Below, one piece after another: positions 28,748 to 37,838 of a stretch of 64,000 nt of DNA. A program made the translations under genes and the position numbers. Each line of letters opens with the position of its first letter. Position 1 is the first letter of the stretch. Source of the DNA: an uncultured Acetatifactor sp. (GTDB taxonomy: Bacteria; Bacillota; Clostridia; Lachnospirales; Lachnospiraceae); contig CAJTLR010000007.1 in the NCBI GenBank assembly GCA_910577185.1, positions 30,205 through 94,204 of the forward strand, given 5' to 3'. The notes beneath the pieces are model-generated. The model saw only the letters and a list, made by a program, of their open reading frames with translations. It was not told the origin of the DNA and made no database searches.

Positions 28748-29810
28748 ATTGAGCAGAAAAGAAAGAATGCAAAAAGCCGAGGAAATGGCGGGTATCAGCT
28801 TCTGGGTAGACTTGCGCAAGGGACGTCTTTCAAAGTATACCATCCAGAAACACGTGAGAAGCTTTTTTGTGTCGCTGTTCCGGTATGTCATCCTGATTTG
28901 TTTAGGCTTTGTGGTTATTACTCCTCTGTGGAACCTGGTCAGGGATGCTTTTACGGCGCCGGCTGTACTGGGAGAAAAATCCAGCTCCTGGATACCGCAG
29001 CAGGTTTCCACAATATTTATGTCGATGTCTATTTCCAAGAACCTGATGGATTACTGGCCCAGCCTGCTTTATACGCTGCTTACCACGGTAGTGCTGACTT
29101 TTCTCCAGGTACTTTCCACAGGCCTTGCGGCATATTCATTTGCCAGACTGAAGTTTAAGGGCAGTAATATTCTCTTCTTCTTCGTGGTTCTGACCATTGT
29201 GGTACCCAGTGATTCTATTATGCTGGCCCAGTACGCCGCATTCCGGAACTTTGACATATTCGGCCTCATCGGCCTGATCAACGGCACGGGAGCGGGGATT
29301 AATCTGATTAACCAGCCGGTAGCCCAGTTTATTCTTGCGGGAACCGGCATGGGTGTGAAGAGCGGTCTGTATATTTACTTCCTGCGCCAGGGTGTCAGGG
29401 GTCTGCCTATTTCCGTGGAAGAGGCTGCCCATGTGGACGGCGCCGGATTCCTGAGGACATTCTTCAGCATAGTGGTTCCCAGTATGTCCGGTTCTATCCT
29501 GACGGTATCGGTTCTGAGCTTCCTCTGGAATTATACCGATACTTATTATACGGGGCTGCTGAATCCTAATGTAAAGCAGCTGGCTTACCGCTATTCTTCC
29601 CTGCAGAGCAATGTCCGCTGGGGTATCAATAACGCGGCCAAGACCAGACCCGAATGGCTGACCACAATTGATGCAACCAATCCTTTCCTGCAGACAGCCG
29701 TCATTTCTGCATGTGCACTGCTGGTAGTGGTGCCGCTGCTGATCATGTATGCATTTGTGCAGAAGCGTTTCGTACAGGGCGCGGCACGAAGCGGTCTCGG
29801 TGGAGATTGA
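28740..29810 (+). CDS. ABC transporter permease, MalG-like (pair 2)
   Basis: Permease of 356 residues from ATG 28740, overlapping the preceding stop by 8 bp. It is longer than pair 1 MalG because of a 45-residue cytoplasmic N-terminus and an insertion before helix 6 (about 285-315, YSSLQSNVRWGINNAAKT). The EAA loop is ISVEEAAHVDGAGFLRTFFSIVVP. It ends the transport operon; a terminator and repeat copy C follow. Confidence 0.92.
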   Translation: MTKLSRKERMQKAEEMAGISFWVDLRKGRLSKYTIQKHVRSFFVSLFRYVILICLGFVVITPLWNLVRDAFTAPAVLGEKSSSWIPQQVSTIFMSMSISKNLMDYWPSLLYTLLTTVVLTFLQVLSTGLAAYSFARLKFKGSNILFFFVVLTIVVPSDSIMLAQYAAFRNFDIFGLIGLINGTGAGINLINQPVAQFILAGTGMGVKSGLYIYFLRQGVRGLPISVEEAAHVDGAGFLRTFFSIVVPSMSGSILTVSVLSFLWNYTDTYYTGLLNPNVKQLAYRYSSLQSNVRWGINNAAKTRPEWLTTIDATNPFLQTAVISACALLVVVPLLIMYAFVQKRFVQGAARSGLGGD

Positions 29811-29898
29811 TTTTTACGGACAAAATACAGGTTTTCAAAGTGGCAGTTTTATGATCCGGCGATGGTCTGGTGAGTCGTGTATCAATAAGCACAAAAAG

Positions 29899-29932
29899 AG
29901 AAGCGGTGTCGGTGATCCCGATGCCGCTTCTT
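29899..29932 (+). terminator. Terminator of the transport operon
   Basis: A 13-bp stem with two G-T pairs (GAAGCGGTGTCGG against CCCGATGCCGCTTC) is followed by a short TT; an A-run lies just upstream. Repeat copy C starts at once afterwards. The weak T-tract makes intrinsic termination less certain than for copies B and D. Confidence 0.7.
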
Positions 29933-30022
29933 ATGCACAGGGGCGCATAAGGAAAATTGTTGCTAACGCAACATGCGCCCCGCGCGGCGAGTAGTGGGGA
30001 AGAGCATTCCCCTACTCGATTA
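29933..30022 (+). repeat. Dispersed structured repeat family 1, copy C
   Basis: About 90 bp starting ATGCACAGGGGCGC. The outer stem GGGGCGCAT to ATGCGCCCC and inner GTTGC-TAAC-GCAAC match copy B. The second hairpin is the best in the family (GAGTA, then GGGGAA-GAGCA-TTCCCC, then TACTC). Confidence 0.87.
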
Positions 30023-30061
30023 GACCCCTACTTGATTATCACAGGAGTCCAAAAAAGTAAT

Positions 30062-30089
30062 TTGCCGCTTCACAAGAGTGTTATATTAT
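30062..30089 (+). promoter_or_regulatory. Promoter of the GH130 gene
   Basis: TTGCCG, 16 bases, TATTAT, giving a start point about 45 bases before the ATG at 30141. The remainder of the gap after repeat copy C shows no gene. Confidence 0.55.
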
Positions 30090-30140
30090 GGTAGGATCAA
30101 AATAAGAAAAAGATCATAATTTTTATACAAGGAGGATTTT

Positions 30141-31139
30141 ATGAGCAGAATCATTGGAAATGCTTTGCCGGGCATACCCTGGCAGGACAGACCGGAAGGG
30201 TGTGACAGACCCATTTGGCGTTATTCCCGGAATCCGGTCATCGGACGTCATGACATTCCCATCGCCAACAGCATCTTTAACAGTGCGGTGGTGCCTTTCG
30301 GAGATGGCTATGCGGGAGTGTTCCGCTGTGACTCTCTTTCCGTGAGCATGGATATTTTTGCCGGGTTCAGCAAAGACGCCATTCACTGGGAAATCAATCA
30401 TGAACCTGTCAGCTTTGAGGGAGAAGACCCGGAGGTGACGAAACGGGAATATCGCTACGATCCCCGGGTGGTCAAAATTGAGGACCGCTATTATGTCACA
30501 TGGTGCAACGGCTACCATGGACCTACCATTGGGGTGGCTTATACATATGATTTCAAGACATTTCATCAGCTGGAGAATGCATTCCTGCCTTACAACAGAA
30601 ACGGCGTGCTCTTCCCCAGAAAGATCAACGGGCGTTACATGATGCTGTCCAGGCCCAGTGATACGGGACATACGCCTTTTGGCGATATTTTCCTGAGCCA
30701 GAGTCCCGATATGGAATTCTGGGGACATCACAGATTTGTCATGGGAACAGTGCCGGGAGATACTTCCGCATGGCAGTCCATGAAAATCGGTCCCGGACCC
30801 TGCCCTATCGAGACAGATGAAGGATGGCTTTTGATTTATCACGGTGTGCTTCGTACCTGCAGCGGTTATGTGTACCGTATGGGATGCGCCCTGCTGGATC
30901 TGGAGGAGCCCTGGAAGGTAAAGATGCGTTCCAGATACTATCTGCTGGCACCGGAAGAGACTTATGAGCAGAACGGGGATGTTCCCAATGTAGTATTCCC
31001 CTGCGCTGCCCTGACGGATGCGGAGAGCGGACGCATTGCAGTTTATTATGGATGTGCCGACACGGTGACAGGGCTTGCCTTTACCACTGTGGACCATCTT
31101 ATGGACTGGATGAAAAAATATCCCATGCCTGACTGTTAA
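30141..31139 (+). CDS. GH130 family beta-mannoside phosphorylase
   Basis: Enzyme of 332 residues with the five-bladed propeller fold of GH130. The catalytic Asp107 lies in the family motif YRYDPRVV, with VTWCNGYHGPTIG and RNGVLFPRKINGRYMMLSRP further on. Family members split Man-beta-1,4-linked disaccharides with phosphate to give mannose 1-phosphate; subfamily 2 includes Man-beta-1,4-GlcNAc phosphorylases that finish N-glycan breakdown. That role fits the GH18, GH20 and sialidase neighbours, but Man-Glc or mannooligosaccharide activity cannot be excluded. The start is 6 bases after AAGGAGG. A terminator follows, so the gene may be a single transcript with partial read-through. Confidence 0.88.
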   Translation: MSRIIGNALPGIPWQDRPEGCDRPIWRYSRNPVIGRHDIPIANSIFNSAVVPFGDGYAGVFRCDSLSVSMDIFAGFSKDAIHWEINHEPVSFEGEDPEVTKREYRYDPRVVKIEDRYYVTWCNGYHGPTIGVAYTYDFKTFHQLENAFLPYNRNGVLFPRKINGRYMMLSRPSDTGHTPFGDIFLSQSPDMEFWGHHRFVMGTVPGDTSAWQSMKIGPGPCPIETDEGWLLIYHGVLRTCSGYVYRMGCALLDLEEPWKVKMRSRYYLLAPEETYEQNGDVPNVVFPCAALTDAESGRIAVYYGCADTVTGLAFTTVDHLMDWMKKYPMPDC

Positions 31140-31171
31140 AAGATGGCATGACATGAAAATACTTTGATAAG

Positions 31172-31220
31172 AACTGCCGCATAGTACAATCTGTTTTGAA
31201 AGACTGCTGCGGCAGTTTTT
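31172..31220 (+). terminator. Terminator after the GH130 gene
   Basis: A perfect 10-bp stem (AACTGCCGCA at 31172, TGCGGCAGTT at 31208) with a 26-base loop is followed by TTTTTGTT. No repeat copy follows. Between it and the next gene (31221-31362) there is no recognisable gene. Confidence 0.85.
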
Positions 31221-31362
31221 GTTATGAAATCGGAAATCCGGGATTTGCGGAGAAAACGACAACATAAGGGAAGCTTGAAATTTTATATCTCCATGGGAAA
31301 ACAAAAGTGCGGACGGTTTTCATGGAAAATGGGGAAGGAAAGGTTATTTAAAAGGAAAGAAA

Positions 31363-34095
31363 ATGTTTTCAGAGACGTATTTTGGCGAGATCAGGCAGTA
31401 TTTTGACAATCAGATGAATCTGCTGGATGACAGAATCAGAGAATTGAGGAAGAAGGAGTCGGAAATTCCGGATGAGGACAATCGCTTATGCGGTTTCAGC
31501 CGTATGCTCCTGGAACAGAAGAGGGAGGAAATCTCCGGGGTATTGAGACGGTGCACGCAGGATGAGGCAGAGGCGCTGCAGTTTTTGTACAGTGCCATGC
31601 CCCTGAGCGATATCCTGGATTACCCGGCAGCGGTGTATCTTGCTTATGCAAGGCATGCGGTGTTTCTCTGGAAGGGAGGACCCTTTGCGGGAAAAGTGCC
31701 GGAGAAGCTTTTTGCCAATTATGTGCTGCATCACAGAGTGCATAATGAAGATATTGCGGATACAAGAAGTTTTTTTTATCATAAACTGAAAGACCGGATT
31801 TCCGGCAGAAACATGTATGATGCCGCTGTGGAGACCAATTTCTGGTGTGCGGAGAAAGCGACTTACCAGACTACGTTTATGAGGACCCAGAATCCAATGA
31901 CCATGTATAAGACCGCCATGGGCCGGTGCGGGGAGGAGGCGCCTTTCGCGTCCACAGCCCTGCGCAGTATCGGTATACCTGCAAGGGAGGTAGCGGCACC
32001 ATGGTGGTCCCATTGTGATGACAACCATGCCTGGGTGGAAGCCTGGTGTGATGGAAGATGGCATTTTCTGGGAGGCTGTGAACCGGGCAGATGCCTGGAT
32101 AAGGGCTGGTTTGCAGGTCCTACCGCCCGCGCCATGCTGATCGATTCCAGATGGTTCGGCAAAGATACCCCGGAGGAACCCATGCTGGACAGACCGGATA
32201 TGTCCGTGAAGGTGAATCATCTGAAGCAGTATGCCAGGACCATAGAACTGACGGTGCAGGTGACGGATGAAGAGGGAAAGCCTGTTCCGGATGCCAGAGT
32301 GGATTTTGCGGTGCTGAATTACGGCAGATTTAACCGTGTTGCCTCTCTTTTCACCGGCAGGGAAGAGGATGGGGAAAATTATGGCAGGGCAAGGATAGAT
32401 ACGGGATTCGGGGATTTTCTGGTATGTGCCGGCAAGGATGACTGCTATGGAGAAACGCATGTTTCCCTGGCAGGTTTTGGCGGGTCAGGGCCAGACCATG
32501 CCATTTCAGGGAATGTGAGCAGGGCAGAAGGAAAAGTGGTTCTCAGAAAGGAAATGCAGGGGCTGGACCAGTGGAGAGAGATGGATTTCTGTGCGCCGGC
32601 GGAAGTACCTTCTGATGACAGGGAGACGGAAGAAGAGCAGCAGGAAGAGAACAGCAGACTGAGTGCGGCGGCAGACAAAAGGGAGAAAAGGGCCGCGGCA
32701 TTTTATCGGGAAGAAGATGGGGCAAGAGTCCTGATGCGTTTTGACGGGGAGGAAAGAGAGCAGGCTGAGGGAATTCTGCGCCAGGCCCGGGGCAATATGG
32801 GAGAGATTGTCCGGTTCCTGGAATGGGATTTTGCAGGGCGCGTGTGTGAGCTTCAGAGGGAGTACGGGCCGGAGAGCTGGAAGCTGGAGGCGCTGAAAGT
32901 ACTGAATCAGAATGATTACTGGGATATCAGGGCAGAGGTTCTGGCAGAGTGCTGCATTTATGCTTCCCCTTATGCCGGGACGTTTCCCAGGGAAGTATTT
33001 TTCTCCGATTTGCTGAATCCCTGCGTTATGCATGAGTTTCCCAGAGCCTGCAGGGGAGTCCTGGCCGGCCTCTTCAGCCCGGAACAGAAAGAACAGATCC
33101 GGAAAAATCCGGGATGTCTTCCGGAAAAGCTGGACCGTTTCCTGGTATCCATGCCGGAACAGGAATATGCCAACCTGATTACTTCCCCGGTGGGCTGTCT
33201 GACCGGGGGAATGGGCAGCGAGATTTCCAGGGAGGTTCTGTGTATTCACATATATCGTGCGCTGGGAATACCGGCCAGGATACGTTTTGTGGACAGAAGC
33301 CTGGAATATTATTCGGAAGGAAGATTTGTGCCTGTCACAGGGAAGGAAAGTGCAGGAAGGGGCACCCTTTTGCTGGAGGCCCAGGAGCCACTGAAACTGG
33401 AGGACTGGAAGCACTATTCCCTTTCCCGTTTTGAGAAGGGAAGCTTCATGCCTTTGTTTCTTCGTCCCGGGAAAAAGGGAGGGGATTCTTCCGGGCAGAA
33501 TCGTGAATTTGAACTGGAGGAGGGAATATACAGAGTCGTTACCACAAACCGGCTTCCGGATGGAAAACAGTTTGTAAAAGTTTATGATTTCCGGCTGCAG
33601 GAGAACCAGACCAAATCCATAACGCTGCAAATGCGGGATATTTCCATGGATTCCGTGCTGCAAGAGGTGCAGGTGGATGATTTAGCCCTGCAAAAGGCCG
33701 ATGGAGAGAAGGTTATGCTTTCTTCCCTGGGCGCAGGGCAGAGAAGCCTGGTATTGTGGCTGGAGCTGACCAAGGAACCCACGGAGCATATTTTAAATGA
33801 AATGTGTGAAAAGAATGAGTTGTTCAATAAACTGACAAATCCCATTTATTTTGTAATCCAGAATGGAGCGGATTATGCCAGGGATCATACGTTGCTGAAA
33901 ACCTGCGGGAAGGTGAGCAGGGCAGAACTGCTGTTCCATGACTTTGGCACAGAGTATGAGGCTATCTCCCGCCAGACAGGCCGCAGCCCGGGAAAACTGC
34001 CTCTGGCCATGATTATGAGAGGGAAGGGCTGCCTTTTTGCAGATTCAGGATACAATGTGGGCATGGCGGATACGCTTTTACGTATTTTGTCATAA
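31363..34095 (+). CDS. Multidomain transglutaminase-fold protein (paralogue 2)
   Basis: Protein of 910 residues, colinear with the protein encoded at 12217. The first core has GRCGE (Cys189), DDNHAWVE (His222) and FLGGCEPG (Glu240). The Ig-like segment, the second transglutaminase-like region lacking the Cys (GMGSEISREVLCIHIYRALG) and the thioredoxin-like C-terminus without CxxC are all conserved. No signal peptide is present. It starts behind AAAGGAAAG and is probably co-transcribed with the GH123-like gene. Divergence between the two copies in linker and loop regions suggests different peptide or glycan preferences rather than a recent duplication; this is inference. Confidence 0.85.
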   Translation: MFSETYFGEIRQYFDNQMNLLDDRIRELRKKESEIPDEDNRLCGFSRMLLEQKREEISGVLRRCTQDEAEALQFLYSAMPLSDILDYPAAVYLAYARHAVFLWKGGPFAGKVPEKLFANYVLHHRVHNEDIADTRSFFYHKLKDRISGRNMYDAAVETNFWCAEKATYQTTFMRTQNPMTMYKTAMGRCGEEAPFASTALRSIGIPAREVAAPWWSHCDDNHAWVEAWCDGRWHFLGGCEPGRCLDKGWFAGPTARAMLIDSRWFGKDTPEEPMLDRPDMSVKVNHLKQYARTIELTVQVTDEEGKPVPDARVDFAVLNYGRFNRVASLFTGREEDGENYGRARIDTGFGDFLVCAGKDDCYGETHVSLAGFGGSGPDHAISGNVSRAEGKVVLRKEMQGLDQWREMDFCAPAEVPSDDRETEEEQQEENSRLSAAADKREKRAAAFYREEDGARVLMRFDGEEREQAEGILRQARGNMGEIVRFLEWDFAGRVCELQREYGPESWKLEALKVLNQNDYWDIRAEVLAECCIYASPYAGTFPREVFFSDLLNPCVMHEFPRACRGVLAGLFSPEQKEQIRKNPGCLPEKLDRFLVSMPEQEYANLITSPVGCLTGGMGSEISREVLCIHIYRALGIPARIRFVDRSLEYYSEGRFVPVTGKESAGRGTLLLEAQEPLKLEDWKHYSLSRFEKGSFMPLFLRPGKKGGDSSGQNREFELEEGIYRVVTTNRLPDGKQFVKVYDFRLQENQTKSITLQMRDISMDSVLQEVQVDDLALQKADGEKVMLSSLGAGQRSLVLWLELTKEPTEHILNEMCEKNELFNKLTNPIYFVIQNGADYARDHTLLKTCGKVSRAELLFHDFGTEYEAISRQTGRSPGKLPLAMIMRGKGCLFADSGYNVGMADTLLRILS

Positions 34096-34211
34096 GAAAC
34101 AGATAAAACCGTACAGACCTGCCCCGATACCACGGTAACATTGCGGAATCAGGGCAGGGAACGGAACATTACGGTAAACAGGGACACTGGGGAACCAGAA
34201 TGGAGGTAAGG

Positions 34212-35903
34212 ATGTTAGAAACAAGACTTGTGAGCTCACTGGAAAAAGTAGGGATTTGCGGGGAACCCACAGAACTGAACAAGGATTACACTTTCAGCGT
34301 TCTGCTGGGAGAGACAATTTCTTTCCAGATTGCATACCGGGAAAGTGATAAGGAAAAGGTATCTGAATATCATCTGAACAAGGAAGTGGTCAGAGTCCAT
34401 GAAACAGATGGAGTGCATGAGAAACTGCAGGAGATGGAGGCGCCCGGGATCCGTGTCAGGAGGGTGCTGCCGGTGATGTGCCGCTACAGCTGCAATCCGG
34501 AATCCTGGGATGAGGACTATCTATTCCGGGACTCCAGAATGGCGCCGGATCTGCTGCGCGATATCGGGGAAGAAAGTCTTACTGCCGGGGAGGAGTGGCA
34601 GAGCCTCTGGGTGGATATTACACCGGGGCAGGGACAGCTTCCGGGAAACTACAGGGTATCGGTGAGCCTGAAGCCGGCAGATGGAGGAAAAGAGACGGAA
34701 TGCTGTGCGGATGTCCGTGTAATTGACAGCGTCCTTCCTCCCTTGTCCATTCCCCATACGGAATGGTTTCATTTCGACGGGATTGTGAATTACTATAAGG
34801 TGGGTGCATTCACGGAAGAATTCTGGAAAATTTTCAAGAATTTTCTGGAGGTTTATGTCAGGCGCGGAGGCAATATGATCTATGTGCCGGTGCTGACGCC
34901 TCCCCTGGATACAGGTGTGGGATTGGAGCGGACTACGATCCAGCTGGTGGATGTGGAAGTTTCCGGTGACAAATATTGTTTTGATTTTTCAAATCTGGAG
35001 CGTTTTCTGGACATTTGTCTGGCTGACGGAATTACATATTTTGAAATCTGCCATCTGTTTACCCAGTGGGGCGCTGCGGCTGCCCCGAAGGTGGAGGCAA
35101 AAGTGAATGGGGAGCGAAAAAAGATTTTCGGATGGGATACCCCCTCGGATGCCCCGGAATACCTTCACTTCCTGGGGGAACTGCTTCCGGCGCTGAAGGG
35201 TGTCCTGGCCGGGCGCGGATTACTGCCGCAGACATTCTTCCATATTTCAGATGAGCCGGATCTGAGTTCTGCCCATTATCAGACGGCCCAGAAAGCAGTG
35301 CGCAGTCTGCTGGAGGGATGCACGATTATGGAAGCTGTCAGCGATTATGAGTATTATGAGAAGGGACTTGTGGATATTCCGGTATGTGCGGTAAATCATA
35401 TAGAACCGTTTTTGGAGAAGCATACTCCCGGACTGTGGAGCTATTTCTGCTGTGCCCAGACCGTGGAAGTTCCCAACCGGTTTATCAGTATGCCTTCCCG
35501 GAGAAACCGTATTTACGGAATTTTGATGTACTGGCATGAAATCAGCGGATTTTTACACTGGGGATTTAATTTTTACAATAGTGCCTTATCCAAAGAACAG
35601 ATCGATCCTTACGAGACCGTGGACGCAGGCGGTACTTTCCCGGCGGGGGATGCTTTTCTGGTGTATCCCGGGGAAAACGGCGTTCCGGAGGAATCCATAC
35701 GGTTAATGGTGCAGGAAGAGGCAATCAGCGATTACCGGGCCTTGTGTGCGCTGGAGTCCCGGATAGGCAGGGATAAAGTGCTGGAGCTGATCCGTCAGGA
35801 AGCCGGCATGGAGCTTTCCTTCCGGCAGTATCCCAAAACCGACGGATTTATTTTGTCCCTGAGAGACAAGGTAAACAGGCTTCTTATGGAAAAGGGGAAT
35901 TAA
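34212..35903 (+). CDS. GH123-like beta-N-acetylgalactosaminidase (DUF4091)
   Basis: Protein of 563 residues from ATG 34212, which has GGAGG five bases upstream; the ATG at 34200 contains part of that site. An N-terminal beta-sandwich (1-170) precedes a TIM barrel of the DUF4091/GH123 type. The Asp-Glu pair expected for substrate-assisted catalysis is Asp347-Glu348 in FFHISDEPD. Characterised GH123 enzymes (NgaP, CpNga123) release terminal beta-GalNAc, for example from glycosphingolipids. The length matches. No signal peptide is seen, so it should act on imported sugars. It closes this enzyme unit. Confidence 0.82.
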   Translation: MLETRLVSSLEKVGICGEPTELNKDYTFSVLLGETISFQIAYRESDKEKVSEYHLNKEVVRVHETDGVHEKLQEMEAPGIRVRRVLPVMCRYSCNPESWDEDYLFRDSRMAPDLLRDIGEESLTAGEEWQSLWVDITPGQGQLPGNYRVSVSLKPADGGKETECCADVRVIDSVLPPLSIPHTEWFHFDGIVNYYKVGAFTEEFWKIFKNFLEVYVRRGGNMIYVPVLTPPLDTGVGLERTTIQLVDVEVSGDKYCFDFSNLERFLDICLADGITYFEICHLFTQWGAAAAPKVEAKVNGERKKIFGWDTPSDAPEYLHFLGELLPALKGVLAGRGLLPQTFFHISDEPDLSSAHYQTAQKAVRSLLEGCTIMEAVSDYEYYEKGLVDIPVCAVNHIEPFLEKHTPGLWSYFCCAQTVEVPNRFISMPSRRNRIYGILMYWHEISGFLHWGFNFYNSALSKEQIDPYETVDAGGTFPAGDAFLVYPGENGVPEESIRLMVQEEAISDYRALCALESRIGRDKVLELIRQEAGMELSFRQYPKTDGFILSLRDKVNRLLMEKGN

Positions 35904-35947
35904 AATAGAATAATATGGAATTGGGTAGACAGATTGACAAGAATCTA

Positions 35948-35976
35948 TTATAATTTACATATGGTATTAATATAAT
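35948..35976 (+). promoter_or_regulatory. Promoter of the chemoreceptor gene
   Basis: TTATAA, 17 bases, TATAAT. A start point about seven bases further on would place the structured leader at the very 5' end of the message. A TTGACA at 35934 has no matching -10 box. Confidence 0.5.
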
Positions 35977-35984
35977 TTTTCAAT

Positions 35985-36051
35985 CCATAAATAATATGTC
36001 GTCGGATGCCGAGTCCGGGTGAGATGAGTAATCGACCGTAGTTGTTTATGG
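35985..36051 (+). ncRNA. Candidate structured 5' leader of the chemoreceptor mRNA
   Basis: A 67-nt segment is closed by CCATAAA (35985) and TTTATGG (36045). Inside are GTCG/CGAC and CGGA/TCCG pairings around an unpaired GGGTGAGATGAGTAAT stretch. The Shine-Dalgarno sequence begins seven bases after it. I do not recognise a known riboswitch class; it does not carry the c-di-GMP-I signature. Only a candidate. Confidence 0.35.
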
Positions 36052-36070
36052 GAAAGTAAGGAGGATGGGA

Positions 36071-37822
36071 ATGAAAAATCTCAGTATCGGAAAGAAATTG
36101 CTGCTGACATTCATGCTGATTATCCTTTTGTTTATCGGTACAGTATGGATTGCCATCAGCGGACTGCGGGAGAATGCGGACAAGTACTCGGAATTTTATA
36201 ATGTAGGGTATCAGATTACCAACAGAGTCATGAGTATGCGCCGGGGACTGCAGATTATTGTGAAGGATCTTTCGTTTATGACAATTGAGGAAGATCAAAG
36301 CAAGAGCGATTCCTATTTGGCTGATCTGAACAAAGAGATGACCAAACTGGAAGAAGATGCAGAGTGGCTGTTTGGAAATTTCACCGGTGACAGAGCCATG
36401 CTGGATGTGTTTGCCACCAATGTGAGGGATGCCGTGGATCTTCAGGAACAGGTTATTGCCATGGTCAACACCGACATGGAGAAAGCACAGGAAATGCTGC
36501 TGGACCAGTACCAGCCCCTGGTGGAAGAAGCGGTGAATAACCTGATAACAATCAGCGCTGCTGCAGAACAGAGTGCAGAGAACGATTATGAAGAAACGGT
36601 TTCCATGCAGGAAATGCTGGTCATTGCACAAGTGGCAATGGCAGGAGCGGCTCTGGTGATCACGATGATCCTTTCCACGTACCTGACCAGATCCATTACG
36701 CGTCCTCTTCGTGAGCTGGAGAAGTCGGCAGACAAGATCGTAAAAGGTGAGTTTGATATTAACATAACCTATCAGTCCAAGGATGAACTGGGAAGGCTGG
36801 CAAAGGCTTTCAAGAATATGACAGTCATACTGGATGCCGTTATCGCGGATGCGTCCATGCTTCTGAGTGAAATGGCAAACGGCAATTTTGATGTGCGGAC
36901 CAGGGCTGAGGAGAGATATGTGGGTAATTTCCAGAGTCTGCTTTTGTCCATCCGTAAACTGAACCGTGACCTGAGCATGACGCTGGGACAGATTAACCAG
37001 AGTGCCGACCAGGTTGCTTCCGGATCCGGACAGGTATCCAACGGAGCCCAGGCCCTGGCCCAGGGCGCTACGGAGCAGGCTGCTTCCGTGGAAGAGCTTG
37101 CCGCCACGATTACAAATATTTCTCATCAGATTAAGGAAACCGCGGATAATGCCCTGAAAGCCAGGACACAGTCAAATACCGCAGGCGACGAGGTGGATGA
37201 GTGTAATAACCAGATGCGGGATATGATGTCTGCCATGGAAGAGATTACCCGTACATCCAATGAGATCGGCAAGATTATCAAGACAATTGAAGACATAGCT
37301 TTCCAGACGAACATATTGGCTCTGAATGCCGCAGTGGAGGCGGCACGCGCAGGCGAGGCAGGCAAAGGCTTTGCCGTTGTGGCAGAGGAAGTGCGCAGCC
37401 TTGCCAGCAAGAGTTCCGTTGCGTCCAAGAATACGGCTGAGCTGATCGAGAGTTCCATCAGTGCAGTGGCGCGCGGAACCCAGATTGCAAACTCAACTGC
37501 GGAATCTCTGATGAAAGTGGTTGAGCAGGTTCGTGATGCGTCTGCAAATGTGGACAGCATTGCCAATGCGGCAGAAGAGCAGGCAGGCGCTGTGGAGCAG
37601 GTTACCCTGGGTGTGGACCAGATTTCCAGTGTGGTACAGACTAACTCGGCTACGGCGGAGGAAAGTGCAGCTGCCAGCCAGGAACTTTCGGAGCAGGCCG
37701 CAATGCTTAAGAGCCTGGTTGCAAAGTTTTCCCTTCGTGAAGAGTACGCCATGGCAGCAGCAAATGCCGGGGACGGCTTTGGGAATAACCAGATGCCCAT
37801 AGGGGGAATTGATCTGGATTAA
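36071..37822 (+). CDS. Methyl-accepting chemotaxis protein
   Basis: Chemoreceptor of 583 residues. An N-terminal helix (about 9-29), a four-helix-bundle ligand domain (30-185) and a second helix (about 190-210) are followed by a HAMP domain (ITRPLRELEKSADKIVKGEF) and a second HAMP-like stretch. The long signalling coiled coil has the conserved hairpin tip IEDIAFQTNILALNAAVEAA. ATG 36071 is six bases after AAGGAGG; the ATG at 36065 abuts the site. Being placed inside a glycan locus, it may sense a host sugar, but its ligand is unknown. It also implies that the organism is motile or that it uses the receptor for another output. Confidence 0.93.
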   Translation: MKNLSIGKKLLLTFMLIILLFIGTVWIAISGLRENADKYSEFYNVGYQITNRVMSMRRGLQIIVKDLSFMTIEEDQSKSDSYLADLNKEMTKLEEDAEWLFGNFTGDRAMLDVFATNVRDAVDLQEQVIAMVNTDMEKAQEMLLDQYQPLVEEAVNNLITISAAAEQSAENDYEETVSMQEMLVIAQVAMAGAALVITMILSTYLTRSITRPLRELEKSADKIVKGEFDINITYQSKDELGRLAKAFKNMTVILDAVIADASMLLSEMANGNFDVRTRAEERYVGNFQSLLLSIRKLNRDLSMTLGQINQSADQVASGSGQVSNGAQALAQGATEQAASVEELAATITNISHQIKETADNALKARTQSNTAGDEVDECNNQMRDMMSAMEEITRTSNEIGKIIKTIEDIAFQTNILALNAAVEAARAGEAGKGFAVVAEEVRSLASKSSVASKNTAELIESSISAVARGTQIANSTAESLMKVVEQVRDASANVDSIANAAEEQAGAVEQVTLGVDQISSVVQTNSATAEESAAASQELSEQAAMLKSLVAKFSLREEYAMAAANAGDGFGNNQMPIGGIDLD

Positions 37823-37838
37823 CAAAAAAGAGATACAT

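Noticed and set aside
30123..31304. Open frame of 393 codons on the - strand
   Set aside because: Opposite the GH130 gene with its YDPR motif, and spanning a terminator; antisense shadow.
35985..36051. c-di-GMP-I riboswitch before the chemoreceptor gene
   Set aside because: The characteristic GCAAA and GACGCAAAGCC elements are missing; kept only as an unnamed structured leader.
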